Below are positions 45,754 to 57,595 of a DNA stretch of 64,000 nucleotides, one piece after another. Source of the DNA: Paracidovorax wautersii (GTDB taxonomy: Bacteria > Pseudomonadota > Gammaproteobacteria > Burkholderiales > Burkholderiaceae_C); NCBI RefSeq assembly GCF_900113035.1, contig NZ_FONX01000005.1, positions 1 through 64,000 of the forward strand, written 5' to 3'. Made by a program: the position numbers and the translations under genes. The notes under the pieces were generated by a model. It was not told the DNA's origin, searched no databases, and worked only from the letters and a program-made list of their open reading frames with translations. Numbering within the stretch: the stretch's first letter is position 1; every line of letters begins with the position of its first letter.

Positions 45754-46570
45754 GGTCGTGGTGCCAGAAGGGGGTACCGAGCACGGGGGTACTGGGCTGG
45801 GCGGCGTCCTGCGCCGTCATGGCGCCGGCCGTGCGGGCGGCGCGGCCGGCGGCCACGGCGTCGGCGAAGGCGCCGGCCATGGCGACCGGGTCGGAGGCCA
45901 GAGCCACGGCGGTGTTCAGCAGCACGCCGTCATAGCCCCATTCCATGACCTGGCAGGCATGCGAGGGCAGGCCCAGGCCGGCATCGACCAGCATGGGCAC
46001 GTCGAGCCGCTCGCGCAGCAGCTGCAGCGCATAGGGGTTGACGGGGCCCCGGCCGGTGCCGATGGGCGCGGCCCAGGGCATGACGGCCTGGCAGCCCACG
46101 TCCACCAGGCGCTGGCAGAGCACCAGGTCTTCGGTGCAGTAGGGCAGCACCTGGAAGCCGTCGCGGATCAGCTGCTCGGCGGCGGTCACCAGGTTCAGCG
46201 TGTCGGGCTGCAGGGTGTAGTCGTCGCCGATGAGTTCGAGCTTGATCCAGGGCGTGCCGAACACCTCGCGCGCCATCTGCGCGGTGGTGACGGCCTCCTG
46301 CACGCTGTGGCAGCCGGCGGTGTTGGGCAGCACGGGCACGTCCAGCTGGCGCAGCAGTTCCCAGAAGCTGGCGCCGGTTTCGGCGGCGTTGCTGCCCTGG
46401 CGGCGCAGCGACGCGGTGACCATGGCCGGCCTGGCGCGGCGCACGGCGGCCTCCAGCACGGCGGGCGAAGGGTAGCGGGCGGTGCCCAGCAGCAGGCGGC
46501 TCTGGAAGGTCTGGCCGTAGAGCACCAGCGCATCGGCCGGTGCGGTCTCGGGAGTGGTGGTGGAGGGCAT
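45746..46570 (-). CDS. thiG: Thiazole synthase
   Basis: 274 residues of the ThiG barrel, which makes the thiazole phosphate from deoxyxylulose phosphate, ThiS thiocarboxylate and dehydroglycine. The imine-forming lysine is Lys110 in [37 protein letters not shown] and [29 protein letters not shown] are typical. The C-terminus carries an extension of about 15 residues ([14 protein letters not shown]). It overlaps thiE and lies 44 nt after thiS. Confidence 0.96.
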   Translation of the reverse strand: MPSTTTPETAPADALVLYGQTFQSRLLLGTARYPSPAVLEAAVRRARPAMVTASLRRQGSNAAETGASFWELLRQLDVPVLPNTAGCHSVQEAVTTAQMAREVFGTPWIKLELIGDDYTLQPDTLNLVTAAEQLIRDGFQVLPYCTEDLVLCQRLVDVGCQAVMPWAAPIGTGRGPVNPYALQLLRERLDVPMLVDAGLGLPSHACQVMEWGYDGVLLNTAVALASDPVAMAGAFADAVAAGRAARTAGAMTAQDAAQPSTPVLGTPFWHHDHG

Positions 46571-46614
46571 GGGTGGGCGGTGAAGCGATGAAGGAGCGTG
46601 GCGGGCGGAGGGGC

Positions 46615-46812
46615 TCAGCCCCCGGTCACGGGCGCGATGATCTCCACCCGGTCGCCGTCCTGGAGCGCATGGGCGGCATAGCGGGTGTTGGGCACGAATT
46701 GCAGGTTCACGGCCACGGCGAAGGGCGGGCGGGCGCCGGCATGGGCCACGGCGTCGGCCACGGTGGCGGGCGCGGGCAGCTCTGCGGGCTGCTGGTTGAT
46801 GAAGACGTTCAT
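46615..46812 (-). CDS. thiS: Sulfur carrier protein ThiS
   Basis: 65 residues with a beta-grasp pattern, starting [13 protein letters not shown] and ending in the VTGG tail. The C-terminal Gly-Gly carries the thiocarboxylate used by ThiG. It lies between thiO (14 nt gap) and thiG. No ThiF adenylyltransferase is in this operon, so activation must come from a gene elsewhere. Confidence 0.95.
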   Translation of the reverse strand: MNVFINQQPAELPAPATVADAVAHAGARPPFAVAVNLQFVPNTRYAAHALQDGDRVEIIAPVTGG

Positions 46813-46826
46813 GGGGCGGTGTTCAG

Positions 46827-47960
46827 TCAGGCGGGGATGCAGTCGGGTTGGCCGTGCAGCTGCAGCGAAAGATCGAAGCGCGCTGCCAGCGGCGATTCTC
46901 CGGTGTCCAGCACCTGCAGCGCGACGTCGAGCAGCGCGGGGGCGATCATGAAGCCGTGGCGGTAGAGGCCGTTCACCTCCAGCACGCCCGGCGCCGTCAC
47001 GCGCACGGCGGGCAGGTTGTCGGGCAGGGTGGGGCGGCACTGGGTGGCGGCTTCGATGATGCGCGCCTCGGCGAAGCCGCTGTGGACCGCATAGGCCGCG
47101 CTCAGCAGCTCCAGCGTGGAGCGCACGCTGGCGGGGGAGAGGTCGTCCGATTCGATCTCGGTGGCGCCGATCACGAAGAGATGGTCTTCCTTGGGCGCGA
47201 TGTAGATCGGGTAGCGCGGGTGCACGATGCGCGTGGGCCGCTGCAGCGTGACCTCGGGCGCATGCAGGCGCACGACCTCGCCGCGCACGCCGCGCAGCGC
47301 CGGCCAGTGCGTGCGGGCGCCCAGGCCCCGGCAGTCGATCACCCAGTCGGGCTGGCCCGGCGTGCCGGGGGCGAAGTCCTGCGGCGAGCGCGGGCTGTGC
47401 CAGTGCAGCGCCACCTGCAGCTGCTGCAGCGTCTTTTCGAGCGCGGCCAGCAGCTGGCGGTTGTCCAGCTGGCCTTCGCCGGGCAGGTACATGCCCTGGG
47501 CGAAGCGGTTCGCCACGGCGGGCTCCAGCGCGGCCACGCCGACGCTGTCCAGCGGCTGCATGGCGGGCAGATCGGGCTGGGCGGCCTGGTTGCGCTCCAG
47601 CGTGGCGCGCAGGCGGGCGGCATCGGCCGCGTCCTGCCGGTGCCAGAGGATGAGCGTGCCGTTCTGCTGGAAGAAGACGGGCGCGGCCAGCTCGGCCAGC
47701 AGCGCGGGCCAGCGCGCGAGCGCATGCTGGCCCATGCGGACCACGCCGGGTTCGGTCACCGCGGATTCGGCCAGCGGCGCCAGCATGGCGGCGGCCACGC
47801 GCGCGGCGGAGCCTTCGGCGCCCGGGCCGCCGGCGTCGTGCAGGGCCACGCGGTGCCCTTGGCGGGCCAGCGCCACGGCCAGCAGGCGGCCCATGAGGCC
47901 GGCGCCCAGCACGGTGATGGAGGCGGATGCGTTGTGGATGAGGGGGGCGGACATCGTCAT
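46827..47960 (-). CDS. thiO: Glycine oxidase ThiO
   Basis: 377 residues, an FAD-dependent DAO-family oxidase that makes the dehydroglycine needed by ThiG. The dinucleotide-binding motif is ITVLGAGLMGRLLAVALARQG. The FAD-contact and substrate-site segments include VIDCRGLGARTHWPALRGVRGEVVRLHAP and LPAVRVTAPGVLEVNGLYRHGFMIAPAL. The ATG at 47960 fits (a second is two codons on). It is the first gene after the TPP riboswitch. Use of glycine oxidase instead of the radical enzyme ThiH indicates aerobic thiazole synthesis. Confidence 0.93.
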   Translation of the reverse strand: MTMSAPLIHNASASITVLGAGLMGRLLAVALARQGHRVALHDAGGPGAEGSAARVAAAMLAPLAESAVTEPGVVRMGQHALARWPALLAELAAPVFFQQNGTLILWHRQDAADAARLRATLERNQAAQPDLPAMQPLDSVGVAALEPAVANRFAQGMYLPGEGQLDNRQLLAALEKTLQQLQVALHWHSPRSPQDFAPGTPGQPDWVIDCRGLGARTHWPALRGVRGEVVRLHAPEVTLQRPTRIVHPRYPIYIAPKEDHLFVIGATEIESDDLSPASVRSTLELLSAAYAVHSGFAEARIIEAATQCRPTLPDNLPAVRVTAPGVLEVNGLYRHGFMIAPALLDVALQVLDTGESPLAARFDLSLQLHGQPDCIPA

Positions 47961-48017
47961 CGTTCTGGTCGGGCCGTTGCAGGGGCAGACAAAACGGGGG
48001 TGATTCCGATGTTGAAA

Positions 48018-48130
48018 CTCCCCACGCCAGCATGACCTGGATCGGGTAGCGGGGCCGGCCATGGCGGCAGGCCCGAGGGTATTTCTCAGTCGCTCGCCAT
48101 GGGCTTTGCCGTGGCGGGACACCCCTGTTT
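48018..48130 (-). ncRNA. TPP riboswitch (THI element) controlling thiO-thiS-thiG-thiE
   Basis: On the minus strand the conserved elements occur in order: AGGGGTGTC, CTGAGAAATACCC (the pyrimidine-binding half of the thi box), a GC-rich variable stem, then ACCCGATCCAGGTCATGC and TGGCGTGGGGA (the pyrophosphate-sensing half and closing stem). Spacing is normal for a TPP aptamer of about 110 nt. It lies 57 nt upstream of the thiO start and binds TPP to lower expression. No clear terminator hairpin follows, so control of translation start is more likely; the platform is not resolved here. Confidence 0.96.
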
Positions 48131-48144
48131 CGTCCGTGGGGAGG

Positions 48145-48173
48145 ATTACAGCACATCGACATAACCCTGTCGG
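48145..48173 (-). promoter_or_regulatory. Sigma-70 promoter of the thiamine operon
   Basis: On the minus strand CCGACA (48168-48173) is followed after 17 nt by TGTAAT (48145-48150), itself preceded by TGC, giving an extended -10. Transcription would start near 48138, a few bases before the riboswitch aptamer begins, as expected. Confidence 0.6.
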
Positions 48174-48258
48174 TTGATCTGCCGCAGGGTCTGCCATGGG
48201 ACCGCGATGGGGCCGCCATGGCTGATGGCACCGTCCGCATGCCGGATAATTTTTGCCC

Positions 48259-49113
48259 ATGAACCACCACAACAACGAAGCGCGGCCCGCAGGCCGGCGC
48301 TATGCGCGCGTGCTGTCCATCGCCGGCTCCGACAGCGGCGGCGGCGCGGGCATCCAGGCCGACCTGAAGACCTTCAGCGCGCTCGGCTGCTACGGCATGA
48401 CGGCCATCACCGCCATCACCGCGCAGAACACGCAGGGCGTGCGCGGCATCCACGGCATTCCGCCGGAGATGCTGAAGGCGCAGATCAATGCGGTGGTCGA
48501 GGACATCGGCGTCGATGCCGTGAAGATCGGCATGCTGCACTCGCCCGAGGTGGTGCACGTGGTGGCCGAGGCCATCCGCGCCCACGGCCTGCCGCATGTG
48601 GTGCTGGACCCGGTGATGGTCGCCACCAGCGGCCACCGGCTGATCGCCACCGAGACCGTGGGCGCCATGGTTCAGGAGCTGTTCCCGCTGGCCGAGGTCA
48701 TCACCCCCAACCTGGACGAGGCCGGCTGGCTGCTGGGCCGGCCGGTCGAAGGCATCGAGGCGCTGGATGCCGCCGCCGACGCGCTGCTGGCCATGGGCGC
48801 GCAGGCCGTGCTGCTCAAGGGCGGCCACCTGCCGGGCGACTGGGTGGTCGATGTGCTGGCCTGCACGGGCGGCCAGCGCGAGCGGCTGCAGTCCGCCCGC
48901 ATCGCCACGCACAACGGCCACGGCACGGGCTGCACCCTGTCGTCGGCCATCGCCTCGCACCTGGCGCTGGGCCTGCCGCTGGCGCAGGCCGTGCAGGCGG
49001 CGCGCAGCTACATCCTGGGCGCCATCGCGGCCGGGGCCGACGTGCACACCGGCCGGGGCCACGGCCCGCTCAACCACGGCTACGCGCCGGTGCCGCAGCG
49101 CGTGCTGGGCTGA
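48259..49113 (+). CDS. thiD: Hydroxymethylpyrimidine/phosphomethylpyrimidine kinase
   Basis: 284 residues of the ribokinase-like family. It phosphorylates HMP and HMP-P to HMP-PP for ThiE. GSDSGGGAGIQADLKTFSALG is the N-terminal signature, LDPVMVATSGHRLI follows, and the anion hole with catalytic Asp-type residues is in HNGHGTGCTLSSAIASHLALG. GATAAT at 48245-48250 lies 8 nt before the ATG with no Shine-Dalgarno sequence, so the message may be leaderless. It is divergent from the thiO operon but not behind its riboswitch. Confidence 0.94.
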   Translation: MNHHNNEARPAGRRYARVLSIAGSDSGGGAGIQADLKTFSALGCYGMTAITAITAQNTQGVRGIHGIPPEMLKAQINAVVEDIGVDAVKIGMLHSPEVVHVVAEAIRAHGLPHVVLDPVMVATSGHRLIATETVGAMVQELFPLAEVITPNLDEAGWLLGRPVEGIEALDAAADALLAMGAQAVLLKGGHLPGDWVVDVLACTGGQRERLQSARIATHNGHGTGCTLSSAIASHLALGLPLAQAVQAARSYILGAIAAGADVHTGRGHGPLNHGYAPVPQRVLG

Positions 49114-49175
49114 ATGAAGCCGGGGCGGCTGGCCCGCCCGCTGCAGCGCCGCGAGGGGCGCGCCACAATGCGGCG

Positions 49176-52382
<3,207 letters not shown>

Positions 52383-52441
52383 CGGTGACCGGGAGTTTCA
52401 GGGCACTGGGATTGCTAGCTCGGGGACGGGAGCCGAGCGCA

Positions 52442-52457
52442 TGTGTGTGTGTGTGTG
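52442..52457. repeat. (TG)8 dinucleotide repeat
   Basis: Eight uninterrupted TG units in non-coding DNA, 60 nt after the dnaE2 stop. It could vary in length between strains, but it is too far from any start to act as a phase-variable promoter spacer. Confidence 0.9.
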
Positions 52458-52651
52458 GCGCAGCGTCAGGCCACCGCTGGAGGCAAAGTGGGGTGCTTAG
52501 TAACTCATTGCAGTATCTCTGCCTCGCTCGCTTGAAGGGCTGTGGTGGCATGAGTTATCTGCCGCGCTCATTAGAGCAGCCTGGCAGTTGAGTAAAAGCT
52601 GCTGTTCAGCGGCCTCATCGTTCACATTACGATTCCAGATCCAACCTGAAG

Positions 52652-52673
52652 TTAGAACGTGAACACGTTCTTA
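52652..52673. repeat. TTA-flanked 16-bp footprint matching MITE/IS ends
   Basis: TTA, GAACGTGAACACGTTC, TTA. The 16 bp match the right end of the MITE at 59807-60074 at 15 of 16 positions and are flanked by a perfect direct TTA, the triplet expected as a target duplication for this IS5-type group. The core is also a 7-bp palindrome (GAACGTG / CACGTTC). It is either a collapsed or excised element or a chance operator-like dyad. Confidence 0.55.
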
Positions 52674-52745
52674 CAGCTTTGGTAAAAGCATTGCCGCTTC
52701 GCCGATAACCTGCGCGTCATCTTCAACTCGCAAAGAGAGGGTGAC

Positions 52746-53555
52746 ATGCAGAAATGGATCAAAGGACTTCTGGTCGTGGCGGCTGCGACACTGGCGGCTT
52801 GCGGCGGTGGAGGTGGTGGCTCCAGCAGCAGTGACGGCAGCGGCGCTGCAGGTGGGAACGGCGGCAGTGGCGCCAGCCCTTCCGCGCAGAAGGCCGACGG
52901 CCTCTGGCTGGGCTCTTCCAGCGCCAATCGCGCCGTGAATCTCCTGGTGCTCGACAACGGGACCTACTGGGCGATCTATTCCGCCGTCGGCAAGCCGTCG
53001 GTGATCGGCGGTGTGGTGCAAGGTACTTACACCGTGAACGGCAGCAGCTTCGCTTCGTCCGATGGCCGCGATTACAACCTGGAGGGCGACGGCGTGCTCT
53101 CCATCTCGTCGATCGTGGGCACCTACCAGCCCCGAAGCTCCTTCAACAGCCAGCTCAACTATGCGAGCGCGGCAGGCAGCGTGACGCTCAATGCGAACTA
53201 CAGCGCGACCTACGACACGCCGGCCACGCTCTCGGCCGTCACCGGCCGCTTCACCGGCACGTCGGTGAGCCCCGCAGGGCCGGAATCCGTGTCGCTGACC
53301 GTGAATGCCTCAGGCGCGATTTCCGGCACCAGCAGCCTGGGCTGCTCCTTCAACGGCACGGTGTCTCCGCGCAATGGCGTGGGCGCGTTCGACGTGTCCA
53401 TCCGCTACAACGGCGGCGAATGCCTGGCGGGCACCTCCACCCAGAGCGGAGCCGCCTACTTCGACCCGGCGAGCAACCGCCTCTACGTTGCAGGGTTGAA
53501 CGCCAGCCGCAACAGCGGCTTCGTCTTCGTCGGCACCAAGGCTTCGGGCTCCTGA
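52746..53555 (+). CDS. Gly-rich lipoprotein of unknown function
   Basis: 269 residues. Not assigned to a family. A signal peptide ends in a lipobox, LAAC, with Cys19, followed by a Gly/Ser-rich linker (GGGGGGSSSSDGSGAAGG). The rest is a beta-rich body with repeated short Gly/Asn/Ser turns, e.g. GLWLGSSSANRAVNLLVLDNGTYWAIY and GAAYFDPASNRLYVAGLN. Two cysteines at GCSF and GECLAG could pair. This style recalls transferrin-binding-protein B-like or slam-type surface lipoproteins, but no motif proves it. The ATG has GAGAGGG 5 nt upstream. The upstream region holds a transposon footprint. Confidence 0.8.
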   Translation: MQKWIKGLLVVAAATLAACGGGGGGSSSSDGSGAAGGNGGSGASPSAQKADGLWLGSSSANRAVNLLVLDNGTYWAIYSAVGKPSVIGGVVQGTYTVNGSSFASSDGRDYNLEGDGVLSISSIVGTYQPRSSFNSQLNYASAAGSVTLNANYSATYDTPATLSAVTGRFTGTSVSPAGPESVSLTVNASGAISGTSSLGCSFNGTVSPRNGVGAFDVSIRYNGGECLAGTSTQSGAAYFDPASNRLYVAGLNASRNSGFVFVGTKASGS

Positions 53556-53562
53556 TGCACTG

Positions 53563-53597
53563 CGGCAGGCCGCTGCGCCTTGTGCGCCGGCCTGCCG
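53563..53597. terminator. Stem-loop between the convergent lipoprotein and AsmA genes
   Basis: CGGCAGGCCG (53563-53572) pairs perfectly with CGGCCTGCCG (53588-53597) around a 15-nt loop. No T-run follows on either strand, so it is a candidate bidirectional terminator or transcript-end stabiliser. Confidence 0.5.
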
Positions 53598-53604
53598 TGG
53601 CCGT

Positions 53605-55989
53605 TCAGGGGGCCTTGCCCTTGGCCGGGGGCCGTGCAGCCGCGCCCGCCTTGCCGGCCTTCACCGCATCGCCCGCACGCGCCAGCATGTCGGCGCAGCG
53701 TTCATCGTCTTCGGCGGCGGGCACCGTGATGGGCACCAGCGCCAGCGCCACGGGGGCGATGGCGGCAGCGGCGATCGCCGCGCCGGCACGCAGCAACAGC
53801 GGGCCGGCTTCCAGGCCCACCCGGGGCTTATCGAAGGTGCCGCGCACGTAGAGCGGCGTGCGCAGCGACAGGAACTTCCAGTTCAGCGATTCGGGCTTGA
53901 TGCGCAGGTCGAGCTGCTCGTTGCGCAGATCCACCGTGCCGGTGGCTTCCACCAGCGCTTCGTCGGTGCTGAGCTTGACCGAGCGCGCCTGCGCCACGCC
54001 GTCCCGCACGGCGAAGTCGGCGACCGCGCAGCGCAGCTTGACTTCCTCGTTCTCCCCGAAGAGCTTGGCCACCACCACGCTGCCCACGTTGAGCGCCGCC
54101 AGATCCAGCATCTGCTTGCTGAAGGTGCCGTCCCGGATGTAGAGCCGCGCTTCGCCCGAGCTGCTGCCCAGCATGCGGGCCACCGAATTGCCGGTGGCCG
54201 ACAGTGCCACGCCACCGTCCAGCCGGCCGAAGCTCTTTTCCATCAGCTCCACCTTCGGGAACAGCGCCGAGAGGCGCAGGCCTTCGACCGAGCCGTTGAG
54301 CTGCGTCTTCAGCGGGCCGTCACGGGCATCGAGCACCACGCGCGAATCGATCTTGCCCTGTGCCACGCCGAAGCGCAGCGGAGCGAGCGTGAGCTGGGCG
54401 TCCTGCAGCTTGGCGTGCACGCTCAGGTCTTCGATGGGCAGGCTGTCCGGCCGCACGATGCGCTGGCCGGTGAAGGTCAGGTCCAGGTCCATTGCGTTCC
54501 AGCGGTCGGTGGCGAAGGGGGAATCAGGCAAGACCTTGCCGGGGCGCTTGGAAGTTCCCTGCTCTGGCCGGCCTTCACCGCTCGGCGCGCCCACCACGGG
54601 GCCCAGGTCGGCCAGCCGCAGCTGGCGCGACGTCATCGTGCCCTTGAGCTGGGGGCGGGGTTCGGCGGAGGTGTAGGTCAGGCTGCCCTGCAGGTCGCTT
54701 TCGCCCACCGTGCCCTTGAAGTCCTGGTATTGCCAGGTGGCGCTCTTGGGCGCCAGGCTGCCCACCAGATGGCCCCGGGTCTGGAAGGGCGGCGTATTGG
54801 GCAGCACGATGCCGGTCAGGTCGTACAGGTCGGCCATGCTGGCGCCCTTGAGCATCACCTGGAAGTCCAGGCCCGACAGATCGGCCGGGTTCGCCAGAAT
54901 GCCTTCGGCCTCGGCCTGCACGCTGCCGGCGCGCGCGCGGAACCGGATCGGGTAGTTCACCACCTGCTTGCGCAGCGACAGCATCGGCCCGGCCTCGCCC
55001 TGGGCCTCGATGCGCGCCTTGGCGTAGCGGCCCTGCAGCGCCAGGCGCACGCCGTAGGGGCTCGCGGCCTGTGCCTTGCCGGCGTTTTCGGCGGCGGGGT
55101 CGATGGTGTCGATCCGCGCGCGCAGCGCCAGGTCCTTCTTGCCATCTGCATAGCCCAGCCAGCCCTGGCGAACGATGAGCTGGCCCACGTTCAGATCCCA
55201 GGGGTTGTCGCTGCCTGATTCCGACGCGGCGTCATTGTGCTGAGCCTGGAAGGTCCAGTTGTTGGTGCCATCCGCCTTGCGTGCCAGCACCACATCGGGG
55301 GCGGTCAGCACCACCGTATCGAGCACCACCTTGCGCGCGAGCAGCGGCCACAGGCGCAGCGTGGCGCTCACGCTGGCCAGCGTGCCCATGGTCTGGGCGC
55401 CGCGGGCCGGTGGCGCGGCCGTGTCGGCATGGGCTGTTTCGAGCGACAGGGCGCGTGCGGCATCGGCGGAACGGGCCTGCGCTTGGGCGTCTGCCGAGGC
55501 GCTGGAGGCCGGGCCGCTGGCCGCCGTGGCGGGCTGCGAGGCCGCTGCGGTGCGCGCCATGGCCTGTTGGGGAGCGGCCGCTGCCGGCGGCTTGCGGGGC
55601 AGGGCCGGCAATTCCTTGTCGCCGCGCGCGGGTTCTTCGGCCACCGTGAAGCCGGGCGGGTTGTCCAGCGTCAATTGCTGGGCCTGGATGGTCACGCCCG
55701 GGATCCAGCGGCGCCATCCGGCCTCCAGGGGCTGCGGCCAGTGCCACTTGACCGACAGATCGCCGTTGATGGCGAAGTGGCGGCCCGTGGCCTCGCTGGC
55801 CTTGGCGTTGATCCACGGGCGATGCCGGTTCCAGTCCCAGTGCGTGAGCACGATCACTGCGGCGACGGCCAAGGCTGCCACCAGGCCCAGCACGCCGAGC
55901 GTCCAGCGCATCAGGCGCCCCGGCGTGTGCGTGGGCGGAGGGGCTGGAGCGGCGTTGTCTTGAGAGGGCGTGGGGGCTGAGGTGGGCAT
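53605..55989 (-). CDS. AsmA-family inner-membrane protein
   Basis: 794 residues. A Pro-rich cytoplasmic start and one membrane helix (RWTLGVLGLVAALAVAAVIVL) precede a long periplasmic repeat-beta domain (RHFAINGDLSVKWHWPQPLEAGWRRWIPGVTIQAQQLTLDNPPGF). The C-terminal AsmA domain is DGTFSKQMLDLAALNVGSVVVAKLFGENEEVKLRCAVADF. AsmA-like proteins span the periplasm and help move phospholipids to the outer membrane. An Ala/Thr-rich linker at about 130-190 is low complexity. The ATG at 55989 gives a normal short N-terminus; the frame upstream is not coding. Confidence 0.9.
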   Translation of the reverse strand: MPTSAPTPSQDNAAPAPPPTHTPGRLMRWTLGVLGLVAALAVAAVIVLTHWDWNRHRPWINAKASEATGRHFAINGDLSVKWHWPQPLEAGWRRWIPGVTIQAQQLTLDNPPGFTVAEEPARGDKELPALPRKPPAAAAPQQAMARTAAASQPATAASGPASSASADAQAQARSADAARALSLETAHADTAAPPARGAQTMGTLASVSATLRLWPLLARKVVLDTVVLTAPDVVLARKADGTNNWTFQAQHNDAASESGSDNPWDLNVGQLIVRQGWLGYADGKKDLALRARIDTIDPAAENAGKAQAASPYGVRLALQGRYAKARIEAQGEAGPMLSLRKQVVNYPIRFRARAGSVQAEAEGILANPADLSGLDFQVMLKGASMADLYDLTGIVLPNTPPFQTRGHLVGSLAPKSATWQYQDFKGTVGESDLQGSLTYTSAEPRPQLKGTMTSRQLRLADLGPVVGAPSGEGRPEQGTSKRPGKVLPDSPFATDRWNAMDLDLTFTGQRIVRPDSLPIEDLSVHAKLQDAQLTLAPLRFGVAQGKIDSRVVLDARDGPLKTQLNGSVEGLRLSALFPKVELMEKSFGRLDGGVALSATGNSVARMLGSSSGEARLYIRDGTFSKQMLDLAALNVGSVVVAKLFGENEEVKLRCAVADFAVRDGVAQARSVKLSTDEALVEATGTVDLRNEQLDLRIKPESLNWKFLSLRTPLYVRGTFDKPRVGLEAGPLLLRAGAAIAAAAIAPVALALVPITVPAAEDDERCADMLARAGDAVKAGKAGAAARPPAKGKAP

Positions 55990-56268
55990 GGAATCATCAA
56001 TGGGGTGGGGCCGTTGCGAGCCTTTCGGGGGCCGGGGCGCAACGGGGGCGGCAAGGCCTGCAGCCCCTATGCAAGGGCCCGTTGGCTGGATGCTATTGCG
56101 GCGCCTGATGCGATGGCGGTATTGGGCCCCGTTTGCCGCGTTTGTCCTACAGGTTTCGTGCAGCGTCGCTTGGGGCGGCGCCATGCGCCTGCAGCGCCCG
56201 TGTCTGGGCCGTTGCGTGCTATGGCTTTCATAGTGGCGGAACTGGAAGGCCGCCTACAATCGCCGCGC

Positions 56269-57204
56269 ATGTACAACCGTCAGGATCCCAAGGTTTTGCC
56301 CATGCGCGACGGCGTGAGCCCGAGCTGCGTGGCGCTGCCGTCGCAGGGCTCGGGCACGCTGCTCGACTTCCTGGCGCAGCGCCTGCCGGCCGTCACGCGG
56401 GCCGAATGGCAGGCTCGCATGCAGGCCGGAGAGGTCGTGGATGAGCATGCCCAGCCCGCCACGCCGGATCGCGCCTTCGTGCCTGGCTTGCGGCTCTACT
56501 ACTACCGCGAGCTGGCCGAAGAGGCCGCGATTCCTTTCCAGGAGGCCGTGCTGTTCCAGGACGAGCATCTGGTCGTGGCGGACAAGCCGCATTTCCTGCC
56601 GGTGGTGCCCACCGGCCCGTATCTGCAGCACACGCTGCTGGTGCGGCTCAAACGCCAGCTGGGCCTGCCCGAGCTGTCGCCGGTCCACCGCATCGACCGG
56701 GCGACCGCAGGCCTGGTGCTGTTGTCGGTGCAGCGCGCCACGCGCGGGGCCTACCAGGCGCTGTTCCGCGATCGCATGGTCGGCAAGACCTACGAAGCCA
56801 TCGCGCCCTGGCGCGAAGACGTCGCCTTTCCGCGCAGCCATGTCAGCCGGGTCGAGGAAAGCCCGCAGTTCTTTCGCATGCACGAAGTGCCAGGCGAGGC
56901 CAACACCTGCACGCACATGGAGGTGATCGAGCGCAGCGGCGGCTGGGCGCGCTATCGCCTCTCGCCCGTCACCGGCAAGCGGCACCAGCTGCGCGTGCAC
57001 ATGGCCGCGCTGGGCTTGCCGCTCTGGGGTGACGCTTTCTACCCGGTGGTGAACGATCCGCCGGCTGGCGACTATTCGCGGCCGCTGCAGTTGCTGGCGC
57101 GCTCACTGGAATTCACCGACCCGGTCACGGGCGAGCTGCGCCGCTTCGAAAGCCGGCGCGAACTGCTGCCCTTGCAGGCGCTGGAAGCTGCTGGGCCGAA
57201 GTGA
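56269..57204 (+). CDS. RluA-family RNA pseudouridine synthase
   Basis: 311 residues. An N-terminal S4-like segment (GTLLDFLAQRLPAVTRAEWQARMQAGEVV) precedes the catalytic domain, with Asp133 in PVHRIDRATAGLVLL, FRDRMVGKTYEAI and VTGKRHQLRVHMAALGLPLWGD. It isomerises uridine in rRNA or tRNA; the target site cannot be read. ATG 56269 is chosen: TACAAT lies 8 nt upstream and there is no Shine-Dalgarno sequence, pointing to a leaderless message. An upstream in-frame ATG at 56221 would precede that -10 box. It is divergent from AsmA and upstream of the opposite-strand tRNA-Gly. Confidence 0.9.
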   Translation: MYNRQDPKVLPMRDGVSPSCVALPSQGSGTLLDFLAQRLPAVTRAEWQARMQAGEVVDEHAQPATPDRAFVPGLRLYYYRELAEEAAIPFQEAVLFQDEHLVVADKPHFLPVVPTGPYLQHTLLVRLKRQLGLPELSPVHRIDRATAGLVLLSVQRATRGAYQALFRDRMVGKTYEAIAPWREDVAFPRSHVSRVEESPQFFRMHEVPGEANTCTHMEVIERSGGWARYRLSPVTGKRHQLRVHMAALGLPLWGDAFYPVVNDPPAGDYSRPLQLLARSLEFTDPVTGELRRFESRRELLPLQALEAAGPK

Positions 57205-57259
57205 GTGTGCGGGGATTGGGGAGTTGCCGTGCGGTGGCCGCTGGCACGAGAACGAGAGA

Positions 57260-57333
57260 TGGAGCGGGTGAAGGGAATCGAACCCTCGTATGAAGCTTGG
57301 GAAGCTGCCGTTCTACCATTGAACTACACCCGC
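57260..57333 (-). tRNA. tRNA-Gly (anticodon CCC)
   Basis: The minus strand gives a 74-nt tRNA beginning GCGGGTGTAGTTCAATGG, with anticodon loop TTCCCAA (CCC), T-arm GAGGGTTCGATTCCCTT, acceptor CACCCGC and encoded CCA. It closely follows E. coli glyU. The anticodon stem has one C-T mismatch (position 28-42). Confidence 0.95.
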
Positions 57334-57541
57334 ATCAGCGGCCGGGCCGAGTGCCGGCTGAGTCTGCGAAACCTGCTGGGCCGCAGGTTTGGTGGCGCGA
57401 TTCTATCCAGATTTGCGGGCCACCCCGCCGTGTGAGCCGGGGCCCGCCCGCGATGTAGGCGAAATGCCCGACGTTCCTCTTTTTGCGGTGTTGCCTGAAT
57501 CTTTGCAATCCATTGCCCGATGGGCCGCGTAAGAGCCCACA

Positions 57542-57563
57542 GCTGCCCGGTTCTTCGGGCAGC
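57542..57563 (+). other. Leader stem-loop of the fasciclin gene
   Basis: GCTGCCCG and CGGGCAGC pair perfectly over 8 bp around GTTCTT, ending 32 nt before the fasciclin ATG and its CAGGAG ribosome site. No T-tract follows. It may stabilise the 5' end of the message or be the operator of a regulator. Confidence 0.5.
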
Positions 57564-57595
57564 GACTTTCAGTCAACACACTCAGGAGAACTCAC

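Larger units (their letters stand above)
52383..52745. other. Low-GC intergenic region with simple repeats and a transposon footprint
   Basis: 363 bp between dnaE2 and a lipoprotein gene, visibly less GC-rich than both neighbours. It holds (TG)8 at 52442-52457. An 8-bp inverted repeat TAACTCAT / ATGAGTTA lies at 52501-52508 and 52550-52557. The 22-bp MITE-end footprint is at 52652-52673. The ribosome site GAGAGGG of the lipoprotein gene is at its right edge. The one short open frame here has no coding character. Confidence 0.6.

Noticed and set aside
49114-49175. LexA (SOS) box before dnaE2
   Set aside because: No CTGT-N8-ACAG is present in the gap.
52385-52591. Short ORF after dnaE2
   Set aside because: No ribosome site, crosses the (TG)8 repeat (Cys-Val run), and no coding character.
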